Shown here: piece by piece, positions 11,021 through 20,526 of the stretch
How positions within the stretch are numbered: the stretch's first letter is position 1
Layout: the number at the start of each line of letters is the position of its first letter
Source of the DNA: Caulobacteraceae bacterium
Lineage (GTDB): Bacteria > Pseudomonadota > Alphaproteobacteria > Caulobacterales > Caulobacteraceae
Direction: 5' to 3'
Assembly (NCBI GenBank): GCA_947475875.1
Contig: CANJME010000010.1
Coordinates: forward strand, 37,615-101,614
DNA length: 64,000 nucleotides
Program-made: the position numbers and the translations under genes
Notes under the pieces: generated by a model
What the model was told of the DNA's origin: nothing
The model's input: the letters and a program-made list of their open reading frames with translations, nothing else
Databases searched by the model: none

Positions 11021-12574
11021 TCACGCCGCCTTGGCCACATCCGCCTCGGCGATGCGCTGTACGGCGACGTAATCCGTCTTGCCGGTCCCCAGCACGGGAA
11101 TCTCCGGCGCCTTGACGATCTTGCGCGGCACGGAAAGTTCCGAGGCGCCGCTGGCCTGGGCGTGTTCCAGCAGCTTCGCCACACTGGCGTCGAAGCGGTC
11201 GGTGATCAGCACCAGCCGCTCGCCTTTTCGCGCATCCGGCATGGCGATCACGGCGTGGCGGCTCTCGGGCCAGACCTGGGAGGCCAGGGTTTCAGCGGCG
11301 GTCAGCGAGACCATCTCGCCGGCGATCTTGGCGAACCGCTTTACCCGCCCGCGGATGGTGATCCAGTTGTCGTCGGTCATGGTGACCACATCGCCGGTGT
11401 CGTACCAGGCGCCCGGCGGCTCCAGGGTTCCGTCCTCGGCGAGATAGCCGGCCATGATATTGGGGCCTCGCACCAGCAGTTTGGCGCCCTCGGTGATCCC
11501 TTCAATGGTCTCGAGCCTCGCCTCCATGCCAGGGAGAAGCCCGCCCACCGTGCCCCGCCGGTTGTCGATCGGCGTGTTGACCGCCACCACCGGCGAGCAT
11601 TCCGTCGCGCCATAGCCCTCGATCACCGGCACCCCGCCAAACTGGCGGGCGATGAGATCGTGGGTCTCGTCCCGCACCCGCTCGGCGCCGCAGACGATGA
11701 ATTCCAGGCCGGAGAGTTCATCGCCTTCAGAGTTGCGGGCGTACTGGGTCACGAAGGTGTCGGTAGCCAGCAGCACCGAGGCGCCGACTTCCTTGAGCAG
11801 GGACGGGATCACCTTCACATGCAGCGGCGAGGGATAGTTGAACGCCTTCAGCCCATAGAGGATCGGCAACAGCACGCCGGCCACCAGGCCAAAAGCGTGG
11901 AAGACGGGCAGGGGATTGAAGAACACCCAGTCGGGGTTGAGATCGATGGCGGCGGCCACCTGGTCGCAATTGGCCAGCATGCCTCCTTGCGTCAGCATCA
12001 CGCCCTTGGGTGCGCCGTAGCTGCCCGAGGTGAACAGGATCACGCCGGGGTCAGAGGGTTTGGTCTCGATTCGAAAACGCCGGGGCGCCTTGTCGGCGAT
12101 CGCCGCGCCGATCTTGTCGAAGAGGCCGATTTTCGCTCGCACATCCTCCAGCCAGGTGATCTCGTACCTGATCTCCAGGGCGTCGGTCAGGTCTTCCAGC
12201 TTGCCCAGCTCGACGAATTTGCGCGCGGTGAGCACGCGCTTGACGCCGGCGGTCTTGCAGGCGGCGCGGACATTGCGGATGCCGGCCGAGAAATTCAGCA
12301 TCACCGGCACACGGCCATAGGCGTGCAGGGCGTAGAAGACGACGGTCGAGCCCACGCCGGTCGGCAACAGTACCGCCACCCGCTCGCCCTTTTCGGTGAC
12401 ATCAGCGATCTTGCGGCCGAGCGCGAACGCGGCGCGGATCAGGTCGGTATAGGTCAGGACCCGGCGTTCGTGATCTTCCAGGATCGGCCGTTTGCCGCCC
12501 CATTTTTCGCGCGCCTCGAGCAGGGCGTCGAAGATGCTTCGATCGGCCGCGCTGGGATTATAAGCCCTCGGCAT
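11021..12574 (-). CDS. AMP-dependent acyl-(ACP/CoA) synthetase, Aas-like
   Basis: A 517-residue adenylate-forming ligase. The ATP-binding P-loop is FTSGSYGAPKGVMLTQ, the A5-like motif is EGYGATECSP, and the hinge region is YDTGDVV ... RVKRFAKIAGEMVSL with a late catalytic Lys in GTGKTDYV. The NPLPVFHAFGL and YPSPLH motifs are typical of the acyl-ACP synthetase half of Aas (2-acylglycerophosphoethanolamine recycling). The acyltransferase half is absent, so this is a stand-alone ligase. The substrate is inferred to be a fatty acid. It is convergent with pdhC. Confidence 0.85.
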   Translation of the reverse strand: MPRAYNPSAADRSIFDALLEAREKWGGKRPILEDHERRVLTYTDLIRAAFALGRKIADVTEKGERVAVLLPTGVGSTVVFYALHAYGRVPVMLNFSAGIRNVRAACKTAGVKRVLTARKFVELGKLEDLTDALEIRYEITWLEDVRAKIGLFDKIGAAIADKAPRRFRIETKPSDPGVILFTSGSYGAPKGVMLTQGGMLANCDQVAAAIDLNPDWVFFNPLPVFHAFGLVAGVLLPILYGLKAFNYPSPLHVKVIPSLLKEVGASVLLATDTFVTQYARNSEGDELSGLEFIVCGAERVRDETHDLIARQFGGVPVIEGYGATECSPVVAVNTPIDNRRGTVGGLLPGMEARLETIEGITEGAKLLVRGPNIMAGYLAEDGTLEPPGAWYDTGDVVTMTDDNWITIRGRVKRFAKIAGEMVSLTAAETLASQVWPESRHAVIAMPDARKGERLVLITDRFDASVAKLLEHAQASGASELSVPRKIVKAPEIPVLGTGKTDYVAVQRIAEADVAKAA

Positions 12575-12649
12575 ACTGACGCTTCACCCTTGTTGGTCTT
12601 CTTATGAACCGCGAACCTTAGGGCTGGGGTCCCGGGTTGAAAAGGTCTG

Positions 12650-13564
12650 TTACGGCGCGTGATCCGCGTCTAGCCCTTCCAGGACCGCACTTCGCCACAC
12701 AGCCAGGGTGGCATTGTCGGCCAGTTGATAGGGGACACTTGCGGCGATCTGTCTGGTTTTGCATTGCCGGAACCCGGAACAGTCCAGCGGCCGGGCGGTG
12801 GGCGAGACCACCAGCACCTGTCCTGAAAGCCGCGCTCGGACGACCGGTGAGACAGCGCTCGCCTGCGCCTGCGACCACGCTGTTCGCCACTGCCGGTTCG
12901 GAGCGCCCATGCGCAGGTCAGGATTGGCGATCATCCAGCCCAACTGCTCGCGCTGGCGCAGGTTGAGGGCAGAAAGGTTGTTTGGTCTGGTCCAGCCGCC
13001 CCCGCCGGCCGGAACCGCGACGTCTCCGGGGAAGGAAAGGATCAGTGCCTTAGCCGGCAAACCCTGGGACAGGGCCTCGATCGCCGCCGGCGCGGCCGTG
13101 CCGCTGGCGATGAGGCTGATGGGCGACGTAGCCTTTGGCCGGATCACTTTGGCCGAAAGCGCACGGACACCCTCGATATCGGCGGTGAAATCCGGCGCCT
13201 GACCCTGGTCGTGGGGTTCGCCATATCGACCTGAGCCGCCCTGGCCCGCGGCCTCCAGCACCCAGACCGAATAGTCGTTGTCGACGAGGAAGCGGGCGGT
13301 TTCGAACCACCCCTCGGCGGTTTCGCCATAGCCGGTCATGATGATGATCTGCCCGGCGCTCATGCCAGGTGGGGTGACAACGCCATAGCGCAGCGGCGGG
13401 CGATCCGTTATCTGCACCACCCCCCAGCCCCAGCCATCCGGCGCCCAGAACTGCCGCGACAGATGCGGCGGCATCCGGGTGTCGGTGAACGGCGCGTTCG
13501 ATCCGACCGGTCCGCAGGCCGCCAGCAGCAGGGTCAAAACGAGGGCAAGGCGGGCGCGGAACAT
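12650..13564 (-). CDS. Alpha/beta-hydrolase-like lipoprotein with degenerate nucleophile elbow
   Basis: A 304-residue protein with a lipoprotein signal peptide (LTLLLAAC, lipidated Cys17). The body resembles alpha/beta hydrolases of the serine aminopeptidase type: [19 protein letters not shown] near the oxyanion region, then [16 protein letters not shown]. Where the family has GxSxG, this protein reads LIASGTAA, so only Ser is kept of the motif. The catalytic His is not obvious. It may be an inactive or altered member. The gene is divergent from lipA; their starts are 76 bases apart. Confidence 0.65.
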   Translation of the reverse strand: MFRARLALVLTLLLAACGPVGSNAPFTDTRMPPHLSRQFWAPDGWGWGVVQITDRPPLRYGVVTPPGMSAGQIIIMTGYGETAEGWFETARFLVDNDYSVWVLEAAGQGGSGRYGEPHDQGQAPDFTADIEGVRALSAKVIRPKATSPISLIASGTAAPAAIEALSQGLPAKALILSFPGDVAVPAGGGGWTRPNNLSALNLRQREQLGWMIANPDLRMGAPNRQWRTAWSQAQASAVSPVVRARLSGQVLVVSPTARPLDCSGFRQCKTRQIAASVPYQLADNATLAVWRSAVLEGLDADHAP

Positions 13565-13640
13565 GAGCGATCAGTCTTCGCCGGGCGGCGCGGGCTTCGC
13601 AACTCTTGATCCCGCGTCCGATTGCGACGATCTAGGGGGC

Positions 13641-14594
<954 letters not shown>

Positions 14595-14599
14595 ACCCC

Positions 14600-15052
14600 T
14601 TGCGCACGCATCGTCTGACCCGCGCCTCGCCGCATACGGCCGAACAGATGTTCACGCTGGTGGGCGATGTTGAACGCTATCCGGAGTTCGTGCCGTGGGT
14701 GACCGCGCTGCGCGCCTGGAATCCGACCTTGTCCGACGACGGCTCTAACACCGTGGATGCGGAGGCGTGGGTTGGCTTTGCGGTGTTCCGCGAGACCTTT
14801 TCCACCCGCGTCCGGCGCGATCCGACCAAACAAGTCGTCTCGGTCAATCTGCTTTCCGGCCCGTTTCGTCACCTCGTCAACGAATGGCGGTTCACACCGA
14901 CGGACGGCGGCTGCGAGATCGCCTTCTTCATTGAGTTCGAGTTCCGCTCGCGATTTCTCGAAGCTCTGCTCGACGCCAATTTCGACCGGGCGGTGAGGCG
15001 GCTGATCGACTGTTTTGAGAGCCGTGCGGACCAACTCTACGGCGCGCCCTAG
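14600..15052 (+). CDS. RatA/Coq10-family START-like protein
   Basis: A 150-residue protein of the polyketide cyclase/START superfamily, Coq10/RatA subgroup: MFTLVGDVERYPEFVPWV near the N-terminus, then FVFRETFSTRV-like strands and a C-terminal helix (RFLEALLDANFDRAVRRLIDCF). Coq10 homologs bind ubiquinone; Escherichia coli RatA was described as blocking 70S ribosome assembly. Which role applies here is open. The start is TTG 14600, five bases after lipA, so it is co-transcribed with lipA. It converges on pncC, overlapping it by four bases. Confidence 0.85.
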   Translation: MRTHRLTRASPHTAEQMFTLVGDVERYPEFVPWVTALRAWNPTLSDDGSNTVDAEAWVGFAVFRETFSTRVRRDPTKQVVSVNLLSGPFRHLVNEWRFTPTDGGCEIAFFIEFEFRSRFLEALLDANFDRAVRRLIDCFESRADQLYGAP

Positions 15053-15540
15053 TTCACCCGCTCCCGCAGCATCTCCAGAGCCACCCTGACCGACGCCATC
15101 CGCACCTCGTCTCTCGTCATGTCGTCGAAGTTTTCCATTCGGTGCTCGATCGCCCCATTGGCCCGGGCCGTGGCGAAATGCACCGTGCCGACCGGCTTCA
15201 TCGGCGTGCCGCCGCCGGGGCCCGCGATGCCCGTGACTGACACGGCGATGTGGGCGTTGGAGGCCTCCAGAGCCGCTTCGGCCATCATGCGCGCAACGCC
15301 CTCGGATACCGCGCCCAGGTCAGCGATCAGGTCGCCCGGCACGCCCAGCATTTCTTCCTTGGCGCGGTTGGAATAGGTGACGAACCCGCGGTCGAACACG
15401 TCTGATGATCCGGGGATGGCGGTGATGGCGGCAGCCACGAGGCCTGCTGTGCAACTTTCAGCCGTGACGATGCGCACATGCCGCGTGCGCGCTTCGTCGA
15501 TCAACAATCGCGCCAGGGCGTCTATCTCGAATGGAAACAT
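15049..15540 (-). CDS. pncC: Nicotinamide-nucleotide amidohydrolase (CinA C-terminal family)
   Basis: A 163-residue single-domain CinA/PncC protein that deamidates NMN to nicotinate mononucleotide in pyridine nucleotide recycling. The signature TAESCTAGLVAAAIT is near the N-terminus, with VSVTGIAGPGGGTPMKPVGTV later. The N-terminal molybdopterin-binding-like domain of longer CinA proteins is absent. The frame is open upstream, but the ATG at 15540 gives the normal family length. It is divergent from the large membrane protein gene. Confidence 0.9.
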   Translation of the reverse strand: MFPFEIDALARLLIDEARTRHVRIVTAESCTAGLVAAAITAIPGSSDVFDRGFVTYSNRAKEEMLGVPGDLIADLGAVSEGVARMMAEAALEASNAHIAVSVTGIAGPGGGTPMKPVGTVHFATARANGAIEHRMENFDDMTRDEVRMASVRVALEMLRERVN

Positions 15541-15629
15541 CGTTTTAAGCGCTGTAGAGAACGGGGTAGATAACACCCTGCCAGCGCAAAGCGCGGCGAG
15601 TCGAGAATAATAACGGGGAGGGGAGTTCC

Positions 15630-18035
15630 ATGACCGATCAGGTAGCGGCGCCGGGGGGCGCACATCTGGCCAAATCGTCGGCGCCGGTAGTCTACGGGAT
15701 CACCGTGTTCGCCAGCGCGGCGCTGATCTTCCTGGTCGAGCCGATGATGGCCAAGATGGTCCTGCCCACCCTGGGCGGCTCGGCCATGGTCTGGAACACC
15801 TGCATGGCCTTCTTCCAGATGGCGCTGCTGGCCGGCTATCTCTACGCGCACCTGCTGCAGCGCGTAGCCTCGCTGCGCACCCAGGTGATCATTCACGCCG
15901 CCGTCCTGCTGGTTTCGGCAGCCGTTCTGCCCCTGCGTGTCTCGGAGCTGATGGGCAGCGAACCTGGCGCCATGCACCCGGCGCTCTGGCTGCTCGGCGT
16001 ACTGGCCCTGTCGCTCGGCCCGCCGTTCGCGGCCCTGTCGGCGACCGCGCCGCTGGCCCAGGCCTGGTATGCACGCGTGCGCTCGGGCGAGAGCGATGCG
16101 GCCAACCCCTATGTGCTCTACGCCGCCAGCAATCTCGGCAGCCTGATCGCGCTGCTGGCCTATCCCACCCTGGTCGAGCCCCTGCTCACCCTGCACGTCC
16201 AGCAGCTCAGCTGGACCATCGGCTACGGCGTCTTCTTCCTGGCCATGATCGCCGCGGCCTATTCGGCGGCCAAGTTCGGCACGGCCACGCCGCTCAGTCA
16301 GGTGGTCGAGCAGGAGTCCCTGACCAAGACCGTCACCTGGCGGGACCGCCTGGTCTGGGTGGCGCTGGCCGCCGCACCCTCCAGCCTGATGCTGGGGGTG
16401 ACCACCCACATCACCATGGACGTGGCCTCTACGCCATTCCTGTGGGTCGCGCCGCTGGCGCTCTATCTGCTCACCTTCATCTTCGCCTTCTCGAACCGGC
16501 CGCCGATCGGGCCCTATTACATCGCCCTTTTCCAGGGCGCGGTCGTGATCCTGATGGCATTCTTCTTCAGCCATCCGGCGCGCGGGCTGTTCGCCTCGGT
16601 GTTCATCGACTTCATCGGCTTTTTCTTCACAGCTCTCTTGTGTCACACCCAGCTCGCGCATCAGCGACCTCATCCGTCGCGCCTGACCGAGTTCTATCTG
16701 CTGCTGGCTGTGGGCGGGGTTATCGGCGGGTCGTTCAACGCCTTCCTCGCGCCGTTGATCTTCGCCAAGGGCGTCTGGGAGTTTCCGATCGTCCTGGCGC
16801 TGGCCTGCCTTGCGCGAAGCTGGGGGCCAGACGACTTCAAGCGCTGGGAATGGGTCGCGATCTCCGTCGCGACGGTCTTCTTCCTGCTGATCCTCGGCCT
16901 GGCGATCTTTGACGAGTCCCTGCCGATGACCATCCGCATGTGGCACTGGCGCGGCTGGTCGTTCGGTCCCTACGCCTGGCCGGTCGTCGGCGTCATCGGC
17001 CCGATCTCGTTTGATCTGGTCAAGCTGCTGCTCATTCCAGCCGTCATCGGCACCTTCCTCATTCGGGATCGAGGCCTGATCTTCGCGGTGCTGATCGGAG
17101 CGCTCATGGTCGCGCCCAAACTTGCCGGCGGCAGTGAGAACATCGTCCTGCAGGATCGCAGCTTCTTCGGCGTTCTGCGCGTCACCCAGCAGCCGGTTCA
17201 GGGCTTCGCCACGGTGGCGCACGCCCTGGCCAACGGCACCACCCTGCACGGCGCCCAGTCACGCGATCCGGAAACCGCCTGTCAGCCGCTGACCTACTAT
17301 GCTCTGCCGACCCCCATCGGTCAGGTCTTCCACACTCGGGAGCTCGCCAAGCCGGCCATCAATATCGGCGCTGTCGGCATGGGCGCCGGAACCGTGGCGA
17401 GCTTCGTGCGGTCCACCGACACCTTGCGCTTCTACGAGATCGACAAACACGTCATCAAACTGTCCACGAACCCTGCGAACTTCAGCTACATCAACGGCTG
17501 CGCCAAGGGCAAAATCGACTGGAAACTGGGCGATGCGCGGGTGTCGCTGGAGAAGGAGCCCTCTAACTCCTACGACATCCTGCTGGTCGACGCCTTCTCG
17601 TCCGACGCGGTGCCGGCCCACCTGCTCACGGTCGAGGCGATGCGGACCTATCTGCGGGTCGTCAAACCGGACGGCGTGGTGATCATGCACCTGTCCAACC
17701 GTCACCTGGCGCTGGCCCCGGCCGTCGCGGCGGTCGCCAAACAGGCCGGCGGTTATGGGCTATATCAATATCACTACCCCGCGCCCGAGGCTCCGGAGTT
17801 CACCGACACCGGCGAAGAAGCGATCATCGTCGGCCGTGACGCCGCCGCCCTGGCCGATTTCGCCGCCAACCCGCTGTGGACCCCGTCAGACCCGCAGATC
17901 AGGGGGGCCAAGCCCTGGACCGATGACTACAGCAACCTCTTCGGCGCTCTGGTGCGCGGCACCGCCCAGCAGCGCGGGATCGCCTCAAACATCGCCCAGT
18001 GGATGCTCGGCAAGAACCGGTATCCGGACGACTAG
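15630..18035 (+). CDS. Multi-spanning membrane protein fused to a spermidine-synthase-like domain
   Basis: An 801-residue protein. About the first 510 residues contain many hydrophobic helices of the kind seen in "fused MFS/spermidine synthase" proteins (early motifs ASAALIFLVEPMMAKMVLP and NPYVLYAASNLGS). The C-terminal part, about 570-760, is a soluble Rossmann fold resembling spermidine synthase: GMGAGTVASF, then an acidic residue after YEID, then DARVSLE and DILLVDAFSSDAVP. Whether it makes polyamines is unknown; family members of this fusion type are largely uncharacterised. A strong GGGGAGGGG ribosome site precedes ATG 15630. It is followed by a structured repeat region. Confidence 0.8.
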   Translation: MTDQVAAPGGAHLAKSSAPVVYGITVFASAALIFLVEPMMAKMVLPTLGGSAMVWNTCMAFFQMALLAGYLYAHLLQRVASLRTQVIIHAAVLLVSAAVLPLRVSELMGSEPGAMHPALWLLGVLALSLGPPFAALSATAPLAQAWYARVRSGESDAANPYVLYAASNLGSLIALLAYPTLVEPLLTLHVQQLSWTIGYGVFFLAMIAAAYSAAKFGTATPLSQVVEQESLTKTVTWRDRLVWVALAAAPSSLMLGVTTHITMDVASTPFLWVAPLALYLLTFIFAFSNRPPIGPYYIALFQGAVVILMAFFFSHPARGLFASVFIDFIGFFFTALLCHTQLAHQRPHPSRLTEFYLLLAVGGVIGGSFNAFLAPLIFAKGVWEFPIVLALACLARSWGPDDFKRWEWVAISVATVFFLLILGLAIFDESLPMTIRMWHWRGWSFGPYAWPVVGVIGPISFDLVKLLLIPAVIGTFLIRDRGLIFAVLIGALMVAPKLAGGSENIVLQDRSFFGVLRVTQQPVQGFATVAHALANGTTLHGAQSRDPETACQPLTYYALPTPIGQVFHTRELAKPAINIGAVGMGAGTVASFVRSTDTLRFYEIDKHVIKLSTNPANFSYINGCAKGKIDWKLGDARVSLEKEPSNSYDILLVDAFSSDAVPAHLLTVEAMRTYLRVVKPDGVVIMHLSNRHLALAPAVAAVAKQAGGYGLYQYHYPAPEAPEFTDTGEEAIIVGRDAAALADFAANPLWTPSDPQIRGAKPWTDDYSNLFGALVRGTAQQRGIASNIAQWMLGKNRYPDD

Positions 18036-18070
18036 AAGCCGTCCTGCAGCGCCCGAGGCGCTCGCAGGCC

Positions 18071-18234
18071 GGCAAGAGGTTCACACGACGATCACGACGG
18101 GCTCAGCGCCTTGCCGGCAAAGCCGGCGCCCGGCTTGTGCAAATCGGTCTGGCGCGGCTTCGCCGCATCCACGAACCTCGTCGTGACCGTCGTGACTTAA
18201 TCTTTCGTCGTGATCGTCGTGTGAACCTTTTGCC
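18071..18234. repeat. Structured element with 29-base terminal inverted repeats
   Basis: The left arm 18071-18099 (GGCAAGAGGTTCACACGACG...) and right arm 18206-18234 are inverted copies with 28 of 29 bases matching. The right side also carries a second partial copy (about 18178-18198, TCGTCGTGACCGTCGTGAC). Between the arms lie two smaller hairpins (GCCGGC-AAA-GCCGGC and GCGGC-TTC-GCCGC). It fills most of the gap between two convergent genes. It has no coding capacity, so it looks like a compound interspersed repeat or miniature element. It could also act as a bidirectional transcription end. Confidence 0.75.
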
Positions 18235-18285
18235 GACGAACGATCAGGCCCCGCCCGCGCCGACACGGCTGAATGTCGGCCAATC

Positions 18286-18762
18286 TTACGGAACCTCGAC
18301 CGTCGCGATCGCCTGGGCCGCCAGGCCTTCGCCGCGACCGGTAAAGCCCATGCCCTCGGTCGTCGTCGCCTTGACGCTGATCTGATCGATTGAAATCGCC
18401 AGGATTTCTGCGATCCGCGTGCGCATGGCCTGGCGGTGCGGCGCGATCTTCGGCCGCTCGCAGATCAGGGTGACGTCGACATTGTTGATCCGTCCACCAC
18501 GCGCGGCGACGAGGCCGGCGGCATGGGTTAGAAACTCTGAAGAGGCCACCCCCTTCCATTGCGGGTCAGACGGCGGAAAATGGTCGCCGATGTCGCCGGC
18601 GGCGAGCGCGCCGAGAATAGCGTCGGTCAGAGCGTGCAGGCCGGCGTCGGCGTCGGAATGGCCGATCAGCCCCTGATCGTGGGCAATCCGGACGCCGCAG
18701 AGCCAGACACAGTCTCCCGGTCCGAACCGGTGTGCGTCGAACCCCTGGCCGGTTCTGATCAT
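18286..18762 (-). CDS. ispF: 2-C-methyl-D-erythritol 2,4-cyclodiphosphate synthase
   Basis: Fifth step of the MEP isoprenoid pathway. The 158-residue product has the metal ligands Asp-x-His in GQGFDAHRF, the [19 protein letters not shown] signature and the [10 protein letters not shown] loop, and ends with the conserved [18 protein letters not shown] segment. It overlaps ispD by four bases (ATGA). In many alphaproteobacteria IspD and IspF are one fused protein; here they are separate but coupled. Confidence 0.95.
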   Translation of the reverse strand: MIRTGQGFDAHRFGPGDCVWLCGVRIAHDQGLIGHSDADAGLHALTDAILGALAAGDIGDHFPPSDPQWKGVASSEFLTHAAGLVAARGGRINNVDVTLICERPKIAPHRQAMRTRIAEILAISIDQISVKATTTEGMGFTGRGEGLAAQAIATVEVP

Positions 18763-19427
18763 CGAAGCGTCGCGGCGATGGCCTCGGCCAGGGCGAAGTC
18801 TTCGGGGAAAGTCAGCTTCATCAGACGCGGGTCGCCCTGCACCTGCGTGACAGGTCGGCCGAAGGCTTCCACCACGGCCGCGTCGTCCGTCGTCACCAAT
18901 GCGGCGCGGCGGATATCGTCGTAGGCGCCCTTGATGGTCTCATAGCGGAACGCCTGCGGGGTCTGGACGCGCCACAGGCCCTCGCGCGGCACGGTCTTCT
19001 CGACCATGGTGTGCAGCACCTTCTTCAGGGTGTCCTCGACGGGGAGGGCAGGGATAGCCCCCTCGGCGCGACCCAGCGCCTTCAGCAGGCTTTCGATCAT
19101 GCCCTCCGGAATGAACGGGCGGGCGGCGTCGTGGATCAGCACCGCATCGACCGGTGACAGAACCGCCAGTCCTGAGGCAACCGAGCGCGCACGGGTGATT
19201 TGCCCGTCGGCGTATTTGCAGCCCGGGATGCCTTCCAGAGCCGCGTCGGCCAAGGGCTTGTCGCGTGGGCGGATGACCACCACGATTTCCTTGGCGCCCG
19301 CCTTGGCGAGCGCTTCCGCTGACCAGCGCAGAACCGGCTTGCCGCCCAGCTCGCGCCACTGTTTTGCAAGGCCCGGGCCGGCTCTCTCACCTTTGCCCGC
19401 GGCGACGATGACCGCTGAAAATTCCAT
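18759..19427 (-). CDS. ispD: 2-C-methyl-D-erythritol 4-phosphate cytidylyltransferase
   Basis: Third step of the MEP pathway, transferring CMP to methylerythritol phosphate. The 222-residue product begins [17 protein letters not shown], with the glycine-rich nucleotide loop and [12 protein letters not shown]. The [11 protein letters not shown] motif and the C-terminal [19 protein letters not shown] signature are present. It is upstream of and coupled to ispF, and divergent from dusB across a gap of about 90 bases that must hold both promoters. Confidence 0.94.
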   Translation of the reverse strand: MEFSAVIVAAGKGERAGPGLAKQWRELGGKPVLRWSAEALAKAGAKEIVVVIRPRDKPLADAALEGIPGCKYADGQITRARSVASGLAVLSPVDAVLIHDAARPFIPEGMIESLLKALGRAEGAIPALPVEDTLKKVLHTMVEKTVPREGLWRVQTPQAFRYETIKGAYDDIRRAALVTTDDAAVVEAFGRPVTQVQGDPRLMKLTFPEDFALAEAIAATLR

Positions 19428-19518
19428 GGCGGCTCTTTTTGCCGACGATTTGTTGAAAGTCCAGCTTTACGGCGCCGCAGCAATTGCCTAATAGTTGACC
19501 ATCGAGAGTGATTAGATA

Positions 19519-20526
19519 ATGAGCACTTCATTCCGGATCGGCAGTGTGGAGATTCCCGGCCGGGCGCTGTTCGCCCCGATGACCGGCATTTCCGACCTGC
19601 CGTGGCGCCAGGCGGCTTCCAGACTGGGCGCGGCCTATGTGGCGACCGAAATGGTGGCCAGCGCAGAACTGGCGAAAGGCCGGCCCGATGTCATCCGCCG
19701 GGCGGCGATCGGTGATGACCTGCCACTGATGGTGGTGCAACTGGTCGGGCGCGACCCCGAGGCCATGGCGGCCGGCGCCCGGCTGGTGGAACAGGCCGGC
19801 GCCCAGATCATCGATATCAATTTCGGATGCCCGGCCAAGGAAGTGACCGGGGCCGCCTGCGGCTCGGCGCTGATGCGCGATCTCGATCTGGCGGCCAGGA
19901 TCATCGGTGCCGTCACCGACGCGGTTTCGGTCCCGTTGACGGTGAAGATGCGGCTCGGCTGGGACAGCGCGGCGCAAAACGCCCCGGAATTGGCGAGGCG
20001 GGCCGAGGGGCTTGGTGCGAAGGCCGTGACGGTGCACGGTCGCACGCGCCAGCAGTTTTACACTGGCCAGGCCGATTGGCGGGCGGTCAAAGAGGTTTCG
20101 GCGGCGGTGTCGATCCCGGTGATCGTCAACGGCGACATCACAGATCTGACCAGCGCCCGCCAGGCTTTGGAGGCGTCCGGAGCCGCTGCGGTCATGATCG
20201 GACGCGGCGGTTCAGGCCGCCCATGGCTTGCAGCCGAACTCGACGCGGGTCTGTCCGGCCAGCCGTTCAGCGCGCCCGACCTCAAATCGCGCTTGGATAT
20301 TGTGCTCGACCATCATCGCGCCGCCCTGAAGTTCTACGGCGACAAGCTGGGCGGGAGGATGTTCCGCAAACACCTGGGCTGGTACGTCGAGGCCGCGCCC
20401 TGGCCGGCGGACGCCGCAACCCGCCGCGCCGCCAAAGCCGAGCTTTGCCGTCTCGATGATCCTGGCGAAGTCGAGGCCGAACTCGTCCGTCTCTGGTCCG
20501 ACCCGGAACGGAGGCTGGCCGCGTGA
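19519..20526 (+). CDS. dusB: tRNA-dihydrouridine synthase DusB
   Basis: FMN-dependent reduction of specific uridines in tRNA. The 335-residue product has the FMN-barrel landmarks: LFAPMTGISDLPWR near the start, the INFGCPAKEV motif containing the catalytic Cys, VKMRLGWD, VHGRTRQQ and IGRGGSGRPW. The start gives the family N-terminus, but no clear Shine-Dalgarno is visible (the bases before ATG read GATTAGATA). It heads the dusB-ntrBC operon, an order known from many proteobacteria, and overlaps ntrB by four bases. Confidence 0.94.
   Translation: MSTSFRIGSVEIPGRALFAPMTGISDLPWRQAASRLGAAYVATEMVASAELAKGRPDVIRRAAIGDDLPLMVVQLVGRDPEAMAAGARLVEQAGAQIIDINFGCPAKEVTGAACGSALMRDLDLAARIIGAVTDAVSVPLTVKMRLGWDSAAQNAPELARRAEGLGAKAVTVHGRTRQQFYTGQADWRAVKEVSAAVSIPVIVNGDITDLTSARQALEASGAAAVMIGRGGSGRPWLAAELDAGLSGQPFSAPDLKSRLDIVLDHHRAALKFYGDKLGGRMFRKHLGWYVEAAPWPADAATRRAAKAELCRLDDPGEVEAELVRLWSDPERRLAA

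Noticed and set aside
11018..12607. A 529-codon open frame on the plus strand
   Set aside because: It lies antisense to the Aas-like ligase, whose motifs are clear. The product is rich in His/Arg/Gly/Asp, as expected for antisense GC-rich DNA, and has no family features.
15522..17249. A 575-codon open frame on the minus strand
   Set aside because: Antisense to the membrane/spermidine-synthase fusion; low-complexity charged product, no domain.
19495..19518. TTGACC...GATTAGATAAT as a dusB promoter giving a leaderless transcript
   Set aside because: The -10-like sequence ends just before the ATG, so a transcript would start inside the gene. The start codon fits the family, so I do not propose this promoter.
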